In this document: positions 55,376-64,000 of the stretch, piece by piece | How the letters are laid out: every line of letters starts with the position of its first letter | Position numbering within the stretch: the first letter of the stretch is position 1 | Position numbers and translations under genes: made by a program | From: Streptomyces sp. NRRL F-5123 | GTDB taxonomy: Bacteria; Actinomycetota; Actinomycetes; Streptomycetales; Streptomycetaceae | Assembly (NCBI RefSeq): GCF_000721495.1 | Contig: NZ_JOHY01000005.1 | Coordinates: forward strand, 62,001-126,000 | Reading direction: 5' to 3' | DNA: 64,000 nt | The notes under the pieces: generated by a model | What the model was told of the DNA's origin: nothing | The model's input: the letters and a program-made list of their open reading frames with translations, nothing else | The model's database searches: none

Positions 55376-57211
55376 ATGCCGTCCCTACGCGATCTTCCGC
55401 TGTCCGATCCCGGTGTCCCCGACGTCCGCTCCGGAACGCGCTTCCTGCTCTGGCTGGAGGTTCGGCAGTGGCGCGGCCAGCTGCTCGCCACTGCCTGGGG
55501 CACCCTGCACCTGGCCGCAGTGGCGACCTTCCCGGTTCCCGTCGGCCTGGCCGTGCAGGCGGTGGTGGACCACTCGGGGAGGCGGCTCGTGGCGGCAGGC
55601 GCCCTGATGCTGCTGCTCGGGGTGCTCACCGCGCTCGGCGACACGATGCTGCACCGCACCGCGGTGACGAACTGGATCAGCGTCGCCGCCCGCGTCCAGC
55701 AGCTGCTGGCCCGCAAGACCGTCGAGCTGGGCGCGGTGCTCACCCGGCAGGTCGCGGCCGGCGAGGTGGTGGCCGTCAGCACCGGCGACGTGGAGAAGAT
55801 CGGATGGTTCGTCGAGGCCCTGGCGCGCTTCACCTCCGCGCTGCTGGCCACCGTGGGGGTCACCGTCGCCCTGCTGGTCTACCGGCCCGAGCTGGGCGGC
55901 GTCGTCGCCGCGTCGGTGCCGGTGCTGGCGCTCGCCTCGCTGCCGCTGCTGCCCGCGGCGACGCGGCGGGCCGACGTCCAGCGGGAGAAGGCAGGCAAAG
56001 CCACCGAGCTGGCGTCCGACACCGTCGCCGGGTTGCGGGTGCTGCGCGGCATCGGCGGCGAGGACCTCTTCCTCGACCGCTACCGGCGCGCCTCGCAGGA
56101 GGTGCGCACCGCCGCGGTGCACAGCGCCCGGATGTGGGCGCTGATCAGCGCGGTGCAGACGCTGCTGCCCGGCCTGCTGCTGGTCGGCGTGGCCTGGTAC
56201 GGCGCGCGGCTGGCGCTCGACGGGCAGATCACGGCGGGCGAGCTGGTCACCGTGTACGGCGCGGTGGGCTTCCTGCTGATGCCGCTGCGCAACTTCGAGG
56301 AGATCGCCATGGCCTGGTCCTTCTCCCGGCCCTCGGCGAAGCGCGCGGCCCGGGTGCTGGCGCTGTCGAGGGGCGGGGAGGCGCCCTCCGGCGGGGCGTC
56401 CGGCGGCGCTGAGCCCGCCGGGGACCTGTGCGACCCGCTGACCGGGCTCCGCGCTCCCCTCGGCCTGCTCACCGCCGTGGTGTGCGGCGACCCGGACGCC
56501 GCGGGGCGGCTCGCCGACCGGCTCGGCGGGCACAGCCCGTCGGGGCGGGGCGGCGAGCCCTCGGCGACGCTGGGCGGGCAGCCGCTCGACGCACTTCCGC
56601 TGGCGGTGGCGCGCGCCGCTGTGCTGGTGCAGGACAAGGATCCGGTGCTGCTGTCGGGCACTCTGGCCGAACTGCTCGCGGTGCCGTCCTCCGGGCGCGT
56701 CACGCCCGGCGAGGCGCTGACGGCCGCGCAGTGCGGCGACGTGCTGGAGTCGCTCGTGCAGTCGCTGCCGGAGACGGGGACGGCGCCGGATCCGATGCGG
56801 GCCAGGATCACCGAGCGCGGCAGGTCGCTGTCCGGCGGTCAGCGGCAGCGGCTTGCCCTGGCCCGCTCGCTGGTCGCCGACCCCGGGGTGCTGGTGCTGG
56901 ACGAGCCGACGTCCGCGGTCGACGCGCACACCGAGGCGCGGATCGCCCGCGGCCTCGGCGCGGTGCGGGCCGGCCGCACGACCGTCGTCCTCACCTCCAG
57001 CCCGCTGGTGCTCGACCGGGCCGACCGGGTGGTCTTCGTCGACGACGGCACCGCGGTCGCCGCGGGCCGCCACCACGACCTGCTGCGCACCGAACCCCGC
57101 TACCGCGCCGTCGTCACCCGGGAGCCCGACGCGGGCACCGCCGGCCACGCCGCCCTGCCGGCTCCCACGGGAGCCGCGCACCCCACCGTCCCGATGGAGG
57201 AGTCCGCATGA
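55376..57211 (+). CDS. ABC exporter subunit with degenerate ATP site
   Basis: 611 residues from ATG 55376. Six membrane segments (1-320) and an ATPase domain. The signature SLSGGQRQRLALARS and Walker B VLVLDEPTSAVD are intact, but Walker A is changed to GDPDAAGRLA (no Lys, no Ser/Thr) and the H-loop His is replaced (LTSSPLVLDR). The partner gene at 57208 has the opposite pattern. Together they would form a heterodimeric exporter with one working ATP site. Stop overlaps the partner start (ATGA). Confidence 0.85.
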   Translation: MPSLRDLPLSDPGVPDVRSGTRFLLWLEVRQWRGQLLATAWGTLHLAAVATFPVPVGLAVQAVVDHSGRRLVAAGALMLLLGVLTALGDTMLHRTAVTNWISVAARVQQLLARKTVELGAVLTRQVAAGEVVAVSTGDVEKIGWFVEALARFTSALLATVGVTVALLVYRPELGGVVAASVPVLALASLPLLPAATRRADVQREKAGKATELASDTVAGLRVLRGIGGEDLFLDRYRRASQEVRTAAVHSARMWALISAVQTLLPGLLLVGVAWYGARLALDGQITAGELVTVYGAVGFLLMPLRNFEEIAMAWSFSRPSAKRAARVLALSRGGEAPSGGASGGAEPAGDLCDPLTGLRAPLGLLTAVVCGDPDAAGRLADRLGGHSPSGRGGEPSATLGGQPLDALPLAVARAAVLVQDKDPVLLSGTLAELLAVPSSGRVTPGEALTAAQCGDVLESLVQSLPETGTAPDPMRARITERGRSLSGGQRQRLALARSLVADPGVLVLDEPTSAVDAHTEARIARGLGAVRAGRTTVVLTSSPLVLDRADRVVFVDDGTAVAAGRHHDLLRTEPRYRAVVTREPDAGTAGHAALPAPTGAAHPTVPMEESA

Positions 57212-58989
57212 TCGGCGTGCGACCGCCGGAGCACGATCCGGCAGCGCCGCAGCAGGGCAGCACCCTCCCGGTGGGCTCGCCGGCGACGGTCCGGGCGTAC
57301 GTCCGCGAGCTGGCCCTCCGTCACCGCCGTGCCTTCCTCCTGCTGGTGGGCGTCAACACGGTGTCGGTGCTGGCGTCGATGGTGGGGCCGTACGTGCTGG
57401 GCGGGATGGTCCAGGATCTGTCCGAGGGGCGGCGGGACGTGCATCTCGGGCGGGCGGTGGCCTTCTTCCTGGCCGCGCTGGTGGTGCAGGCGTTCTTCGT
57501 CCGCCTGGTCCGGCTGCGCGGCGCGATGCTCGGCGAGCGGATGCTGGCCGATCTGCGCGAGGACTTCCTGGTCCGCTCCGTGTCGCTGCCGCCCGGTGTG
57601 CTGGAGCGGGCGGGGACGGGCGACCTGCTGTCCCGGATCACCACCGACATCGACCGGCTGGCGAGCGCGATGCGCGAGGCGGTGCCGGAGCTGGCCATCG
57701 CCGTGGTGTGGGCGGGGCTTCTGCTGGGTGCCCTCTGCGTGACCTCGCCGCCGCTGGTCCTGGCGGTGCTGGTGGCCCTGCCGGTGCTGCTCGTCGGCGC
57801 CCGCTGGTACTACCGGCGGGCCCCGCAGGGCTACCGCTCCGAGGCCGCGGGATACGCCGCCGTCGCCGCGGCGCTCACCGAGTCGGTCGACGCGGGGCGC
57901 ACCATCGAGGCGCACGGGCTGGGCAACCGCCGCGAGGAGCTGTCGCGGACCCGGATCGGGCAGTGGGTGGCGTGGGAGCGCTACACGATGTGGCTGCGCA
58001 CCGTCCTCTTCCCCGTGATCAACGCGACCCATGTGCTGGTGCTGGCCTCGGTCCTGATGATCGGCGGCGCCTTCGCGCTGCACGGCTGGGTGACCGCGGG
58101 CCAGCTGACCACCGGCGCGCTCTACGCCGAGATGCTGATCAACCCGGTCAACATGATCCTGCGGTGGTACGACGAGCTGCAGGTCGCACAGGTCTCGCTG
58201 GCCCGTCTGGTCGGGGTCCGCGAGATCGAGGAGGAGGCGGGTGACGAGCGGATCGCCCCGCTGGGCCGCGATGTCGCCGCCGACAAGGTGCGCTTCGGCT
58301 ACCGCGCCGGCAGCGACGTGCTGCACGACGTCAGCCTGCACGTGCGCCCGGGCACCCGGCTCGCGCTGGTCGGCCCGTCGGGCGCGGGCAAATCCACGCT
58401 GGGCCGGCTGCTGGCCGGGATCTACGCCCCGCGCACCGGCGAGGTCACCCTCGGCGGCGCGCAGCTCGCCCGGATGCCCGCCGAACGCGTCCGCGAGCAC
58501 GTGGCGCTGGTCAACCAGGAGCACCACGTCTTCGTCGGCACGCTGCGCGACAACCTCCTGCTGGCCAGGGCGGACGCGGCCGACGGCGATCTGTGGGAGG
58601 CACTGCGGGCGGTGGACGCCGAGGACTGGGCGAGGGCGCTGTCCGGCGGCCTGGACACCGAGGTCGGCTCCGGAGGCTCGGTGCTCACCCCGGCGCAGGC
58701 GCAGCAGCTCGCGCTGGCCCGGCTGGTGCTGGCCGACCCGCACACGCTGGTGCTCGACGAGGCCACCTCGCTGCTGGACCCGCGGGCCGCGCGCCATCTG
58801 GAGCGCTCGCTGTCGCGGGTGCTGGACGGCCGCACGGTCGTCGCCATCGCCCACCGGCTGCACACCGCACACGACGCGGACGTCATCGCGGTGGTCGAGG
58901 ACGGCAGGATCAGCGAGCTGGGCAGCCACCACCAGCTCGTCGCCGCGGACGGCGCCTACGCGGCCCTGTGGCGTTCCTGGCACAGCTGA
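57208..58989 (+). CDS. ABC exporter subunit with intact Walker A and degenerate signature
   Basis: 593 residues, ATG 57208. Six membrane segments, then an ATPase domain with Walker A VGPSGAGKST, Walker B LVLDEATSLLD and H-loop IAHRL intact, while the signature is LTPAQAQQLALARL where LSGGQ is expected. Paired with the previous gene, its Walker A would face that subunit's normal signature, giving one canonical site. Substrate unknown; drug or peptide export is usual for the family. Confidence 0.88.
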   Translation: MIGVRPPEHDPAAPQQGSTLPVGSPATVRAYVRELALRHRRAFLLLVGVNTVSVLASMVGPYVLGGMVQDLSEGRRDVHLGRAVAFFLAALVVQAFFVRLVRLRGAMLGERMLADLREDFLVRSVSLPPGVLERAGTGDLLSRITTDIDRLASAMREAVPELAIAVVWAGLLLGALCVTSPPLVLAVLVALPVLLVGARWYYRRAPQGYRSEAAGYAAVAAALTESVDAGRTIEAHGLGNRREELSRTRIGQWVAWERYTMWLRTVLFPVINATHVLVLASVLMIGGAFALHGWVTAGQLTTGALYAEMLINPVNMILRWYDELQVAQVSLARLVGVREIEEEAGDERIAPLGRDVAADKVRFGYRAGSDVLHDVSLHVRPGTRLALVGPSGAGKSTLGRLLAGIYAPRTGEVTLGGAQLARMPAERVREHVALVNQEHHVFVGTLRDNLLLARADAADGDLWEALRAVDAEDWARALSGGLDTEVGSGGSVLTPAQAQQLALARLVLADPHTLVLDEATSLLDPRAARHLERSLSRVLDGRTVVAIAHRLHTAHDADVIAVVEDGRISELGSHHQLVAADGAYAALWRSWHS

Positions 58990-59049
58990 CCGGTCCGGCG
59001 CGGCGGCGCCGGAGCCGCCCGCCACCGGACGGCCCGGGCGCTGCGGGTG

Positions 59050-59844
59050 TCAGCCGAGCACGCCCAGGGCGCCGAGCGCGCAACCGCCGCCGACCACGAA
59101 GAAGACGGGCGTGAGAACCTTGATCTCGACCCAGCTGCCGGCGCGGAAGCGCATGAACTTCGGCGGGCCGATCGGGTACCAGCGGCGCCGCCCGATCGGT
59201 ATCGGCCACAGCACCGGGCAGCCGGAGACGGTCAGGGCGTCGCCGAGGCAGTGCACCAGGGAGCCCAGCACGATCGGCAGGCCGATCCACAGGTAGTGCT
59301 GACCGGGTTGGGTGAAGAGCCAGTCCTTGCCGTTGCCCGGGTCGTCCAGCACATCGGCGAGCATCCACGCGCTGGTCGCACCGAGGAGCCACACCAGCAC
59401 GTCGTGCGCGCCACGGGCCTGCCGCCACAGCAGGCCCTCGACGGCCAGCACCATGTGGATGAAGAGGATGACCAGCACCGCCCAGCGTCCGCCGTACACG
59501 GCGGCGGCGGAGAAGCCCCCGCCGACGAGCACCGCCCAGACCCAGGTGTGCGTCAGGGTGCGGTGGCCGCCGGCCCGGCGCGGGTCGCCCGCCTTGCGGG
59601 TAGCCTTGTAGGTCGCGTGCGCGATGGCGTCCACGACCTTGCACAGCCCCCGCGACAGCGGGCCGAAGGCCCGGGAGATCGTCGCCGCCTGGTGGTCGAG
59701 GTCCGGGGCGAGCGCCGCGCCCGCGCAGATCAGGGCGCCGACCAGCACCGTCGGCCAGGGCATCGGATGGTCGAGGCCCGCGGCTACCGCGCCGACGGCC
59801 AGCCAGGCCGCAGCCCCGGACAGTGAATGCGCAGGTCCCATCAT
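59050..59844 (-). CDS. membrane metal-dependent hydrolase (YdjM/DUF457 type)
   Basis: 264 residues, ATG 59844. GPAHSLSGAAAWLAVG at the start with a His, LICAGAALAPDLDH (Asp and His), and HRTLTHTWVWAVL are the metal ligands of the YdjM/LexA-regulated hydrolase family. Several membrane segments (WAVLVILFIHMVLAVEGLL, YLWIGLPIVLGSLVHCLGDALT). Role unknown; family members include phospholipase-like and SOS-induced proteins. Confidence 0.85.
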   Translation of the reverse strand: MMGPAHSLSGAAAWLAVGAVAAGLDHPMPWPTVLVGALICAGAALAPDLDHQAATISRAFGPLSRGLCKVVDAIAHATYKATRKAGDPRRAGGHRTLTHTWVWAVLVGGGFSAAAVYGGRWAVLVILFIHMVLAVEGLLWRQARGAHDVLVWLLGATSAWMLADVLDDPGNGKDWLFTQPGQHYLWIGLPIVLGSLVHCLGDALTVSGCPVLWPIPIGRRRWYPIGPPKFMRFRAGSWVEIKVLTPVFFVVGGGCALGALGVLG

Positions 59845-59980
59845 CAGGCTGCTCCGTCCCCCAAAATGTGCCGCCCGCAGGCGGAGTTGACGCGTGGTTC
59901 GACGGCACACCATATCGTCGGCGATCACCGGCGGCGCCTCCGGTTCCGCCCGGAGCGGCCGGGACAGGCAAGATGGTGGG

Positions 59981-62494
59981 GTGACCCTTATCGACCAGCT
60001 GCCTTCCGACCCCGGCCCCGACGCCCTCTTCGACGCGTTCTCGACGTGGGCGCAAGGGCAGGGCATCACCCTCTACCCCGCCCAGGAGGAGGCGCTGATC
60101 GAGGTGGTCTCGGGGGCGAACGTCATCCTCTCCACCCCCACCGGCTCCGGAAAGAGCCTGGTCGCGGCCGGTGCGCACTTCGCCGCGCTGGCCCGCGACG
60201 AGGTCACCTTCTACACCGCGCCGATCAAGGCGCTGGTGTCGGAGAAGTTCTTCGACCTGTGCAAGCTGTTCGGCACCGAGAACGTCGGCATGCTCACCGG
60301 CGACGCCTCGGTGAACCCGGACGCGCCGGTCATCTGCTGCACCGCCGAGGTGCTCGCCTCGATCGCGCTGCGCGACGGCCGGGACGCCGACGTCGGCCAG
60401 GTGGTCATGGACGAGTTCCACTTCTACGCCGAGCCGGACCGCGGCTGGGCCTGGCAGATCCCGCTGCTGGAACTGCCTCAGGCGCAGTTCCTGCTGATGT
60501 CGGCGACCCTGGGCGACGTCTCCCGCTTCGAGGAGGACCTGACCCGCAGGACCGGGCGGCCCACCTCCGTGGTGCGCTCGGCGACCCGCCCGGTGCCGCT
60601 GAGCTACGAATACCGGACGACCGCACTCACCGAGACGCTCACCGAACTGCTGGAGACCCGCCAGTCGCCGGTGTACATCGTGCACTTCACCCAGGCGGCC
60701 GCGGTGGAGCGGGCCCAGGCGCTGATGAGCATCAACATGTGCTCGCGCGCCGAGAAGGACGCCATCGCCGAGCTGATCGGCAACTTCCGCTTCACCACCG
60801 CCTTCGGCCGCAACCTGTCCCGCTACGTCCGGCACGGCATCGGGGTGCACCACGCGGGCATGCTGCCCAAGTACCGCCGGCTGGTGGAGAAACTGGCGCA
60901 GGCCGGTCTGCTGAAGGTGATCTGCGGGACGGACACGCTCGGCGTGGGTGTCAACGTGCCCATCCGCACCGTGCTCTTCACCGCGCTCACCAAATACGAC
61001 GGGCAGCGGGTGCGGGTGCTGCGCGCCAGGGAATTCCACCAGATCGCGGGACGGGCGGGCCGGGCCGGCTTCGACACCGCGGGCTTCGTGGTCGCGCAGG
61101 CGCCGGAGCACGTCGTCGAGAACGAGAAGGCGCTGGCGAAGGCGGGCGACGATCCGAAGAAGCGCCGCAAGGTGGTGCGCAAGAAGGCCCCCGAGGGCTT
61201 CGTCAACTGGTCGCAGAACACCTTCGAGAAGCTCATCGCCTCCGACCCGGAGCCGCTGACCTCTCGTTTCCGCGTCACCCACGCGATGCTGCTGTCCGTC
61301 ATCGCGCGGCCGGGCAACGCCTTCGACGCGATGCGCCGCCTGCTGGAGGACAACCACGAGGACCGCCGCTCCCAGCTGCGGCACATCCGCCGGGCCATCG
61401 CCATCTACCGCTCCCTGCTGGACGGCGGCGTGGTGGAGCGGCTGGACGAGCCCGACGCCGAGGGCAGGATCGTCCGGCTGACCGTCGACCTCCAGCAGGA
61501 CTTCGCGCTCAACCAGCCGCTGTCCACCTTCGCGCTCGCGGCCTTCGAACTGCTCGACCCGGACTCCCCGTCCTACGCGCTGGACATGGTGTCGGTGGTC
61601 GAGTCGACGCTCGACGACCCGCGGCAGATCCTGGCAGCCCAGCAGAACAAGGCCAGGGGCGACGCGGTGGCAGCGATGAAGGCTGACGGCGTGGAGTACG
61701 AGGAGCGCATGGAACGGCTGCAGGAGGTGTCCTACCCCAAGCCGCTGGAGGAGCTGCTGCTGCACGCCTACGGCGTGTACCGCAAGAGCCACCCATGGGT
61801 CGGTGACCATCCGGTGTCCCCCAAATCGGTGGTGCGCGACATGTACGAGCGCGCGATGACGTTCTCCGAATTCGTGTCGTACTACGAGCTGGCCAGGACC
61901 GAGGGCATCGTGCTGCGCTACCTGGCGAGTGCGTACAAGGCGCTGGACCACACCGTGCCCGACGACCTGAAGTCCGAGGACTTCCAGGACCTGACGGCCT
62001 GGCTCGGCGAGCTGGTCCGGCAGGTCGACTCCAGCCTGCTGGACGAGTGGGAGCAGCTGGCCAACCCCGAGGTGGAGACCGCGGAGGAGGCCGCCGAGCG
62101 CGCCGACCAGGTCAAGCCGGTCACCGCGAACGGCCGGGCCTTCCGCGTCCTGGTCCGCAACGCGCTCTTCCGCCGCGTGGAGCTGGCCGCCCTGGACAAG
62201 TTCGAGCTGCTGGGCGAGCTGGACGAGGCGTCCGGGTGGGACGCGGACGCATGGGCCGACGCCATGGACGCCTACTGGGACGAGTACGACGACCTCGGCA
62301 CCGGTCCGGACGCCCGCGGCCCGAAGCTGCTCATGATCGAGGAGGAGCCGCAGCACGGGCTCTGGCGCGTACGGCAGACCTTCGCCGACCCTGCGGGCGA
62401 CCACGGCTGGGGCATCTCGGCAGAGGTCGACCTCGCGGCCTCCGACGAGGAGGGCCGCGCGGTGATCAGGGTCACCGGCGTCGGCGAGCTCTGA
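59981..62494 (+). CDS. DEAD/DEAH-box helicase with DUF3516 domain
   Basis: 837 residues, GTG 59981 with no strong ribosome site. Superfamily 2 helicase: Walker A STPTGSGKSLVAAG, Ia TAPIKALV, II VVMDEFHFY (DEFH, a variant of DEAH), III LMSATLGD, VI QIAGRAGRAGF. The C-terminal 350 residues are the DUF3516 domain usual for this actinobacterial Ski2/Mtr4-like group. Probably works on RNA. It is of full family length. Confidence 0.93.
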   Translation: MTLIDQLPSDPGPDALFDAFSTWAQGQGITLYPAQEEALIEVVSGANVILSTPTGSGKSLVAAGAHFAALARDEVTFYTAPIKALVSEKFFDLCKLFGTENVGMLTGDASVNPDAPVICCTAEVLASIALRDGRDADVGQVVMDEFHFYAEPDRGWAWQIPLLELPQAQFLLMSATLGDVSRFEEDLTRRTGRPTSVVRSATRPVPLSYEYRTTALTETLTELLETRQSPVYIVHFTQAAAVERAQALMSINMCSRAEKDAIAELIGNFRFTTAFGRNLSRYVRHGIGVHHAGMLPKYRRLVEKLAQAGLLKVICGTDTLGVGVNVPIRTVLFTALTKYDGQRVRVLRAREFHQIAGRAGRAGFDTAGFVVAQAPEHVVENEKALAKAGDDPKKRRKVVRKKAPEGFVNWSQNTFEKLIASDPEPLTSRFRVTHAMLLSVIARPGNAFDAMRRLLEDNHEDRRSQLRHIRRAIAIYRSLLDGGVVERLDEPDAEGRIVRLTVDLQQDFALNQPLSTFALAAFELLDPDSPSYALDMVSVVESTLDDPRQILAAQQNKARGDAVAAMKADGVEYEERMERLQEVSYPKPLEELLLHAYGVYRKSHPWVGDHPVSPKSVVRDMYERAMTFSEFVSYYELARTEGIVLRYLASAYKALDHTVPDDLKSEDFQDLTAWLGELVRQVDSSLLDEWEQLANPEVETAEEAAERADQVKPVTANGRAFRVLVRNALFRRVELAALDKFELLGELDEASGWDADAWADAMDAYWDEYDDLGTGPDARGPKLLMIEEEPQHGLWRVRQTFADPAGDHGWGISAEVDLAASDEEGRAVIRVTGVGEL

Positions 62495-62518
62495 ACGCAG
62501 CGCCCCCGGCGGGTGGCG

Positions 62519-63781
62519 TCAGCCGTCGACGGCCTGGTGCCGCCCGCGCAGGAGCCGCAGCAGGCTGCGCCGCGGCCGCTCCCCCACCGACCAGGCGCCC
62601 GCGACCGTCCGCGGGGCCCCGCGCCCCCGCGCGGCGGCGCCCCCCGGGCCGGCGAGCGCTCCACCGGGCGGGGGAGGGGCCGACGCGGCATCCGGCCCAG
62701 GACCGGGCGGCCGGTCCCGCGGCGGCGGCACGTCGCCCGGTCCCGTCACCAGGACACCGCCCGGCTCCGGCGGCAGCGCGCTCCCCGGCTCGTACAACGG
62801 TTTCGGCGGCACCCTCTCACCGGCGCGGGCACGCCCGAGAGCCTCGGCGAGCGCCAGCAGGCCCGCGGCGATCTCGTCCGGGGCGTCCGCGACGGTCAGC
62901 CTTCTGATCAGGGCCGTACCCGCCAGCGGCCCCGGGCGGCCGTGGGGCAGCACCGTGTGGATGCCGCGCAGGCGCCTGCGCTCGTGCGGATCGGGCACCG
63001 CCTCGTCGGTGACCTCGGGCCCCAGCAGCGCCGCCCACACCGCGGCCTCCGCCCAGGGGCCGGGCGCGTCCTTGACCAGCCGGGCGACCTGCCGGGACCG
63101 CCAGCCGCGCGGCCGCAGGTCCACTCCCTCCGCCTGAGCACCGCGCAGCTCCGCCGGCAGCCGGCCGGCCAGCAGTGCGGGCCGGGCGACAGCGAACTCC
63201 CGCAGTTCACCGGCGAGGTAGAGCCACACCAGGGCCCGGTAGCGGTTCACGTACCAGCGCACGGGGCGGACGAATCCCGCTCGCGTCAGGCGGAGCAGCC
63301 GGTCCCGGCCGACCCCGAGCAGATCGGCCGCCGCCGTGGTGTTGACCAGTTCGATCCGCGACAGCAGGCCCACCGTGCCCCCGTCCTGATCTCGCACCCG
63401 GGCGAGCTCCGTCGCGGACACCCGCCGCCGGTCGGCGCCGCCGCAGGTGACCGTGCCGATCTCGCCGAGTTGCAACGCCAGCTCGAACTCGGCGAACGGC
63501 AGGTCCAGTTCCTCCCGGGCACGGTTGAGCGTGAACGTCTGCGGCGGGTCCTCGCCCGCCGTGTCCGGCAGCGGCGGCGACGGCACCGCCGACGCGCCCC
63601 GTGCCACTCGCGCGCGCCGCTCCGGGCGGGAAGCCGGGCGCCCCGCAGGCCCGTTCGCCACTGGTCCCTTCCTCGCCGCACCGCCCGGACCCGCCGTTTC
63701 CCCCACGCCCGCGCCACGGCCGCCCGTACCGGACGTCCCCGTCACCCGGGCCGCATTCGCCGCAGTCCTCGTCGTCCCCAT
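62519..63781 (-). CDS. DUF6397 family protein
   Basis: 420 residues from ATG 63781; GTG 63817 upstream is also open. Residues about 75-330 form the conserved part: TFTLNRAREELDLPFAEFELALQLGEI is a HTH-like or excisionase-like start, VNTTAAADLLGVGRDRLLRLTRAGFVRPVRWYVNRYRALVWLY a second, followed by Arg/Ala-rich helices. Ends are Pro/Gly-rich and low in complexity. The family is Streptomyces-specific with no known function. Confidence 0.65.
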   Translation of the reverse strand: MGTTRTAANAARVTGTSGTGGRGAGVGETAGPGGAARKGPVANGPAGRPASRPERRARVARGASAVPSPPLPDTAGEDPPQTFTLNRAREELDLPFAEFELALQLGEIGTVTCGGADRRRVSATELARVRDQDGGTVGLLSRIELVNTTAAADLLGVGRDRLLRLTRAGFVRPVRWYVNRYRALVWLYLAGELREFAVARPALLAGRLPAELRGAQAEGVDLRPRGWRSRQVARLVKDAPGPWAEAAVWAALLGPEVTDEAVPDPHERRRLRGIHTVLPHGRPGPLAGTALIRRLTVADAPDEIAAGLLALAEALGRARAGERVPPKPLYEPGSALPPEPGGVLVTGPGDVPPPRDRPPGPGPDAASAPPPPGGALAGPGGAAARGRGAPRTVAGAWSVGERPRRSLLRLLRGRHQAVDG

Positions 63782-63942
63782 CGCCGCCACCGTCTCTCTG
63801 TGCTGTCTTTCGATCACTGACAGTCACAACGATAGCGCGCACGGCGGCCCACCCGTTCCCGCCCTGTGGATAACTCGCGCCCCCGCAGCTCAGCCCGCTC
63901 CCGGCGCCCCGCGCGACGGCCCGTGCCCCGGCGGTCGCGACC

Positions 63943-64000
63943 TCAGAAAGGCGAACTCGACTGGCGGGCCGCGACCCCGAGGTGCTCGCCGACCCGGTGC
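63943..64000 (-). CDS. C-terminal end of a leftward gene (partial)
   Basis: The minus strand reads HRVGEHLGVAARQSSSPF and stops at TGA (63945-63943). The frame is open to the window edge. Too little is present to name a family. Confidence 0.5.
   Translation of the reverse strand, partial: HRVGEHLGVAARQSSSPF

Noticed and set aside
1..64000. CRISPR arrays, rRNA genes, insertion sequences
   Set aside because: No regularly spaced repeats, no rRNA-like sequence and no transposase were seen on reading the window.

Overview
The window is high-GC actinobacterial DNA. Short spacers, GTG/TTG starts, TANNNT -10 boxes a few bases before start codons, and the gene content (LutABC, split LigD, DUF397/Scr1-type regulators, a DUF3516 helicase) point to Streptomyces or a close relative. 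It has two parts: the right portion of a siphovirus-type prophage or phage genome (1 to about 22.7 kb), and chromosomal DNA (about 31-64 kb). Between them lies an accessory stretch (22.7-30.8 kb) that holds most of the unusual signals.

Phage part. 2-3865 carries the end of the major capsid gene, head-tail connectors, tail terminator, major tail protein and a pair of tail-assembly chaperone frames joined by a -1 frameshift. 3869-11304 carries the tape measure, distal tail and Gp37-like baseplate proteins, and a tail fibre with an S74 self-cleaving chaperone. 11301-12830 is the lysis module (GH25 endolysin and holin). 12874-13817 holds two divergent small genes that may control lysogeny. 14086-22629 is the early/replication module: PD-(D/E)XK exonuclease, DnaB-like ATPase, Holliday-junction-type nuclease, separate CHC2 and Toprim primase halves, a metallophosphoesterase, and two final ORFs that look like region 2 and region 4 of a split sigma factor. 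No integrase and no DNA polymerase are visible. A 14-bp asymmetric motif (TGTGTAAGTGTCGC) recurs about a dozen times through the phage part, both inside and between genes. It resembles the stoperators of cluster A mycobacteriophages.

Accessory stretch. There is a small membrane gene, then a whiJ/abaA-type regulatory group (DUF397 protein, Scr1-type HTH, HATPase protein and a partner). A roughly 370-base block follows that folds into at least seven hairpins whose imperfect pairs are all G-U on the + strand. Next come a small HTH gene, a tRNA-shaped element with an over-long anticodon arm, and a compact RiPP-like locus: a 58-residue precursor-like peptide, a 16-bp attenuator hairpin and an HExxH peptide-modification protein, with a convergent pentapeptide-repeat gene beyond. 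A DUF6421 gene closes the stretch.

Chromosomal part. 31-38 kb: glycerophosphodiesterase, GNAT, DUF5134, M56 peptidase, TetR, BNR-repeat protein, uracil-DNA glycosylase, LURP-one-like protein and a BadF-type sugar kinase. 39-48.7 kb: CbiX-like protein, lactonase, Lrp, DJ-1/PfpI, GlxA-type AraC regulator, divergent LigD polymerase and ligase, YjbQ, a reduced GH3 protein and a flavoprotein. 48.9-64 kb: lutABC, a MarR-controlled ABC exporter, MscL with a zinc-ribbon-like tail, a heterodimeric ABC exporter with complementary degenerate ATP sites, a membrane hydrolase, a large DEAD/DEAH helicase and a DUF6397 protein.
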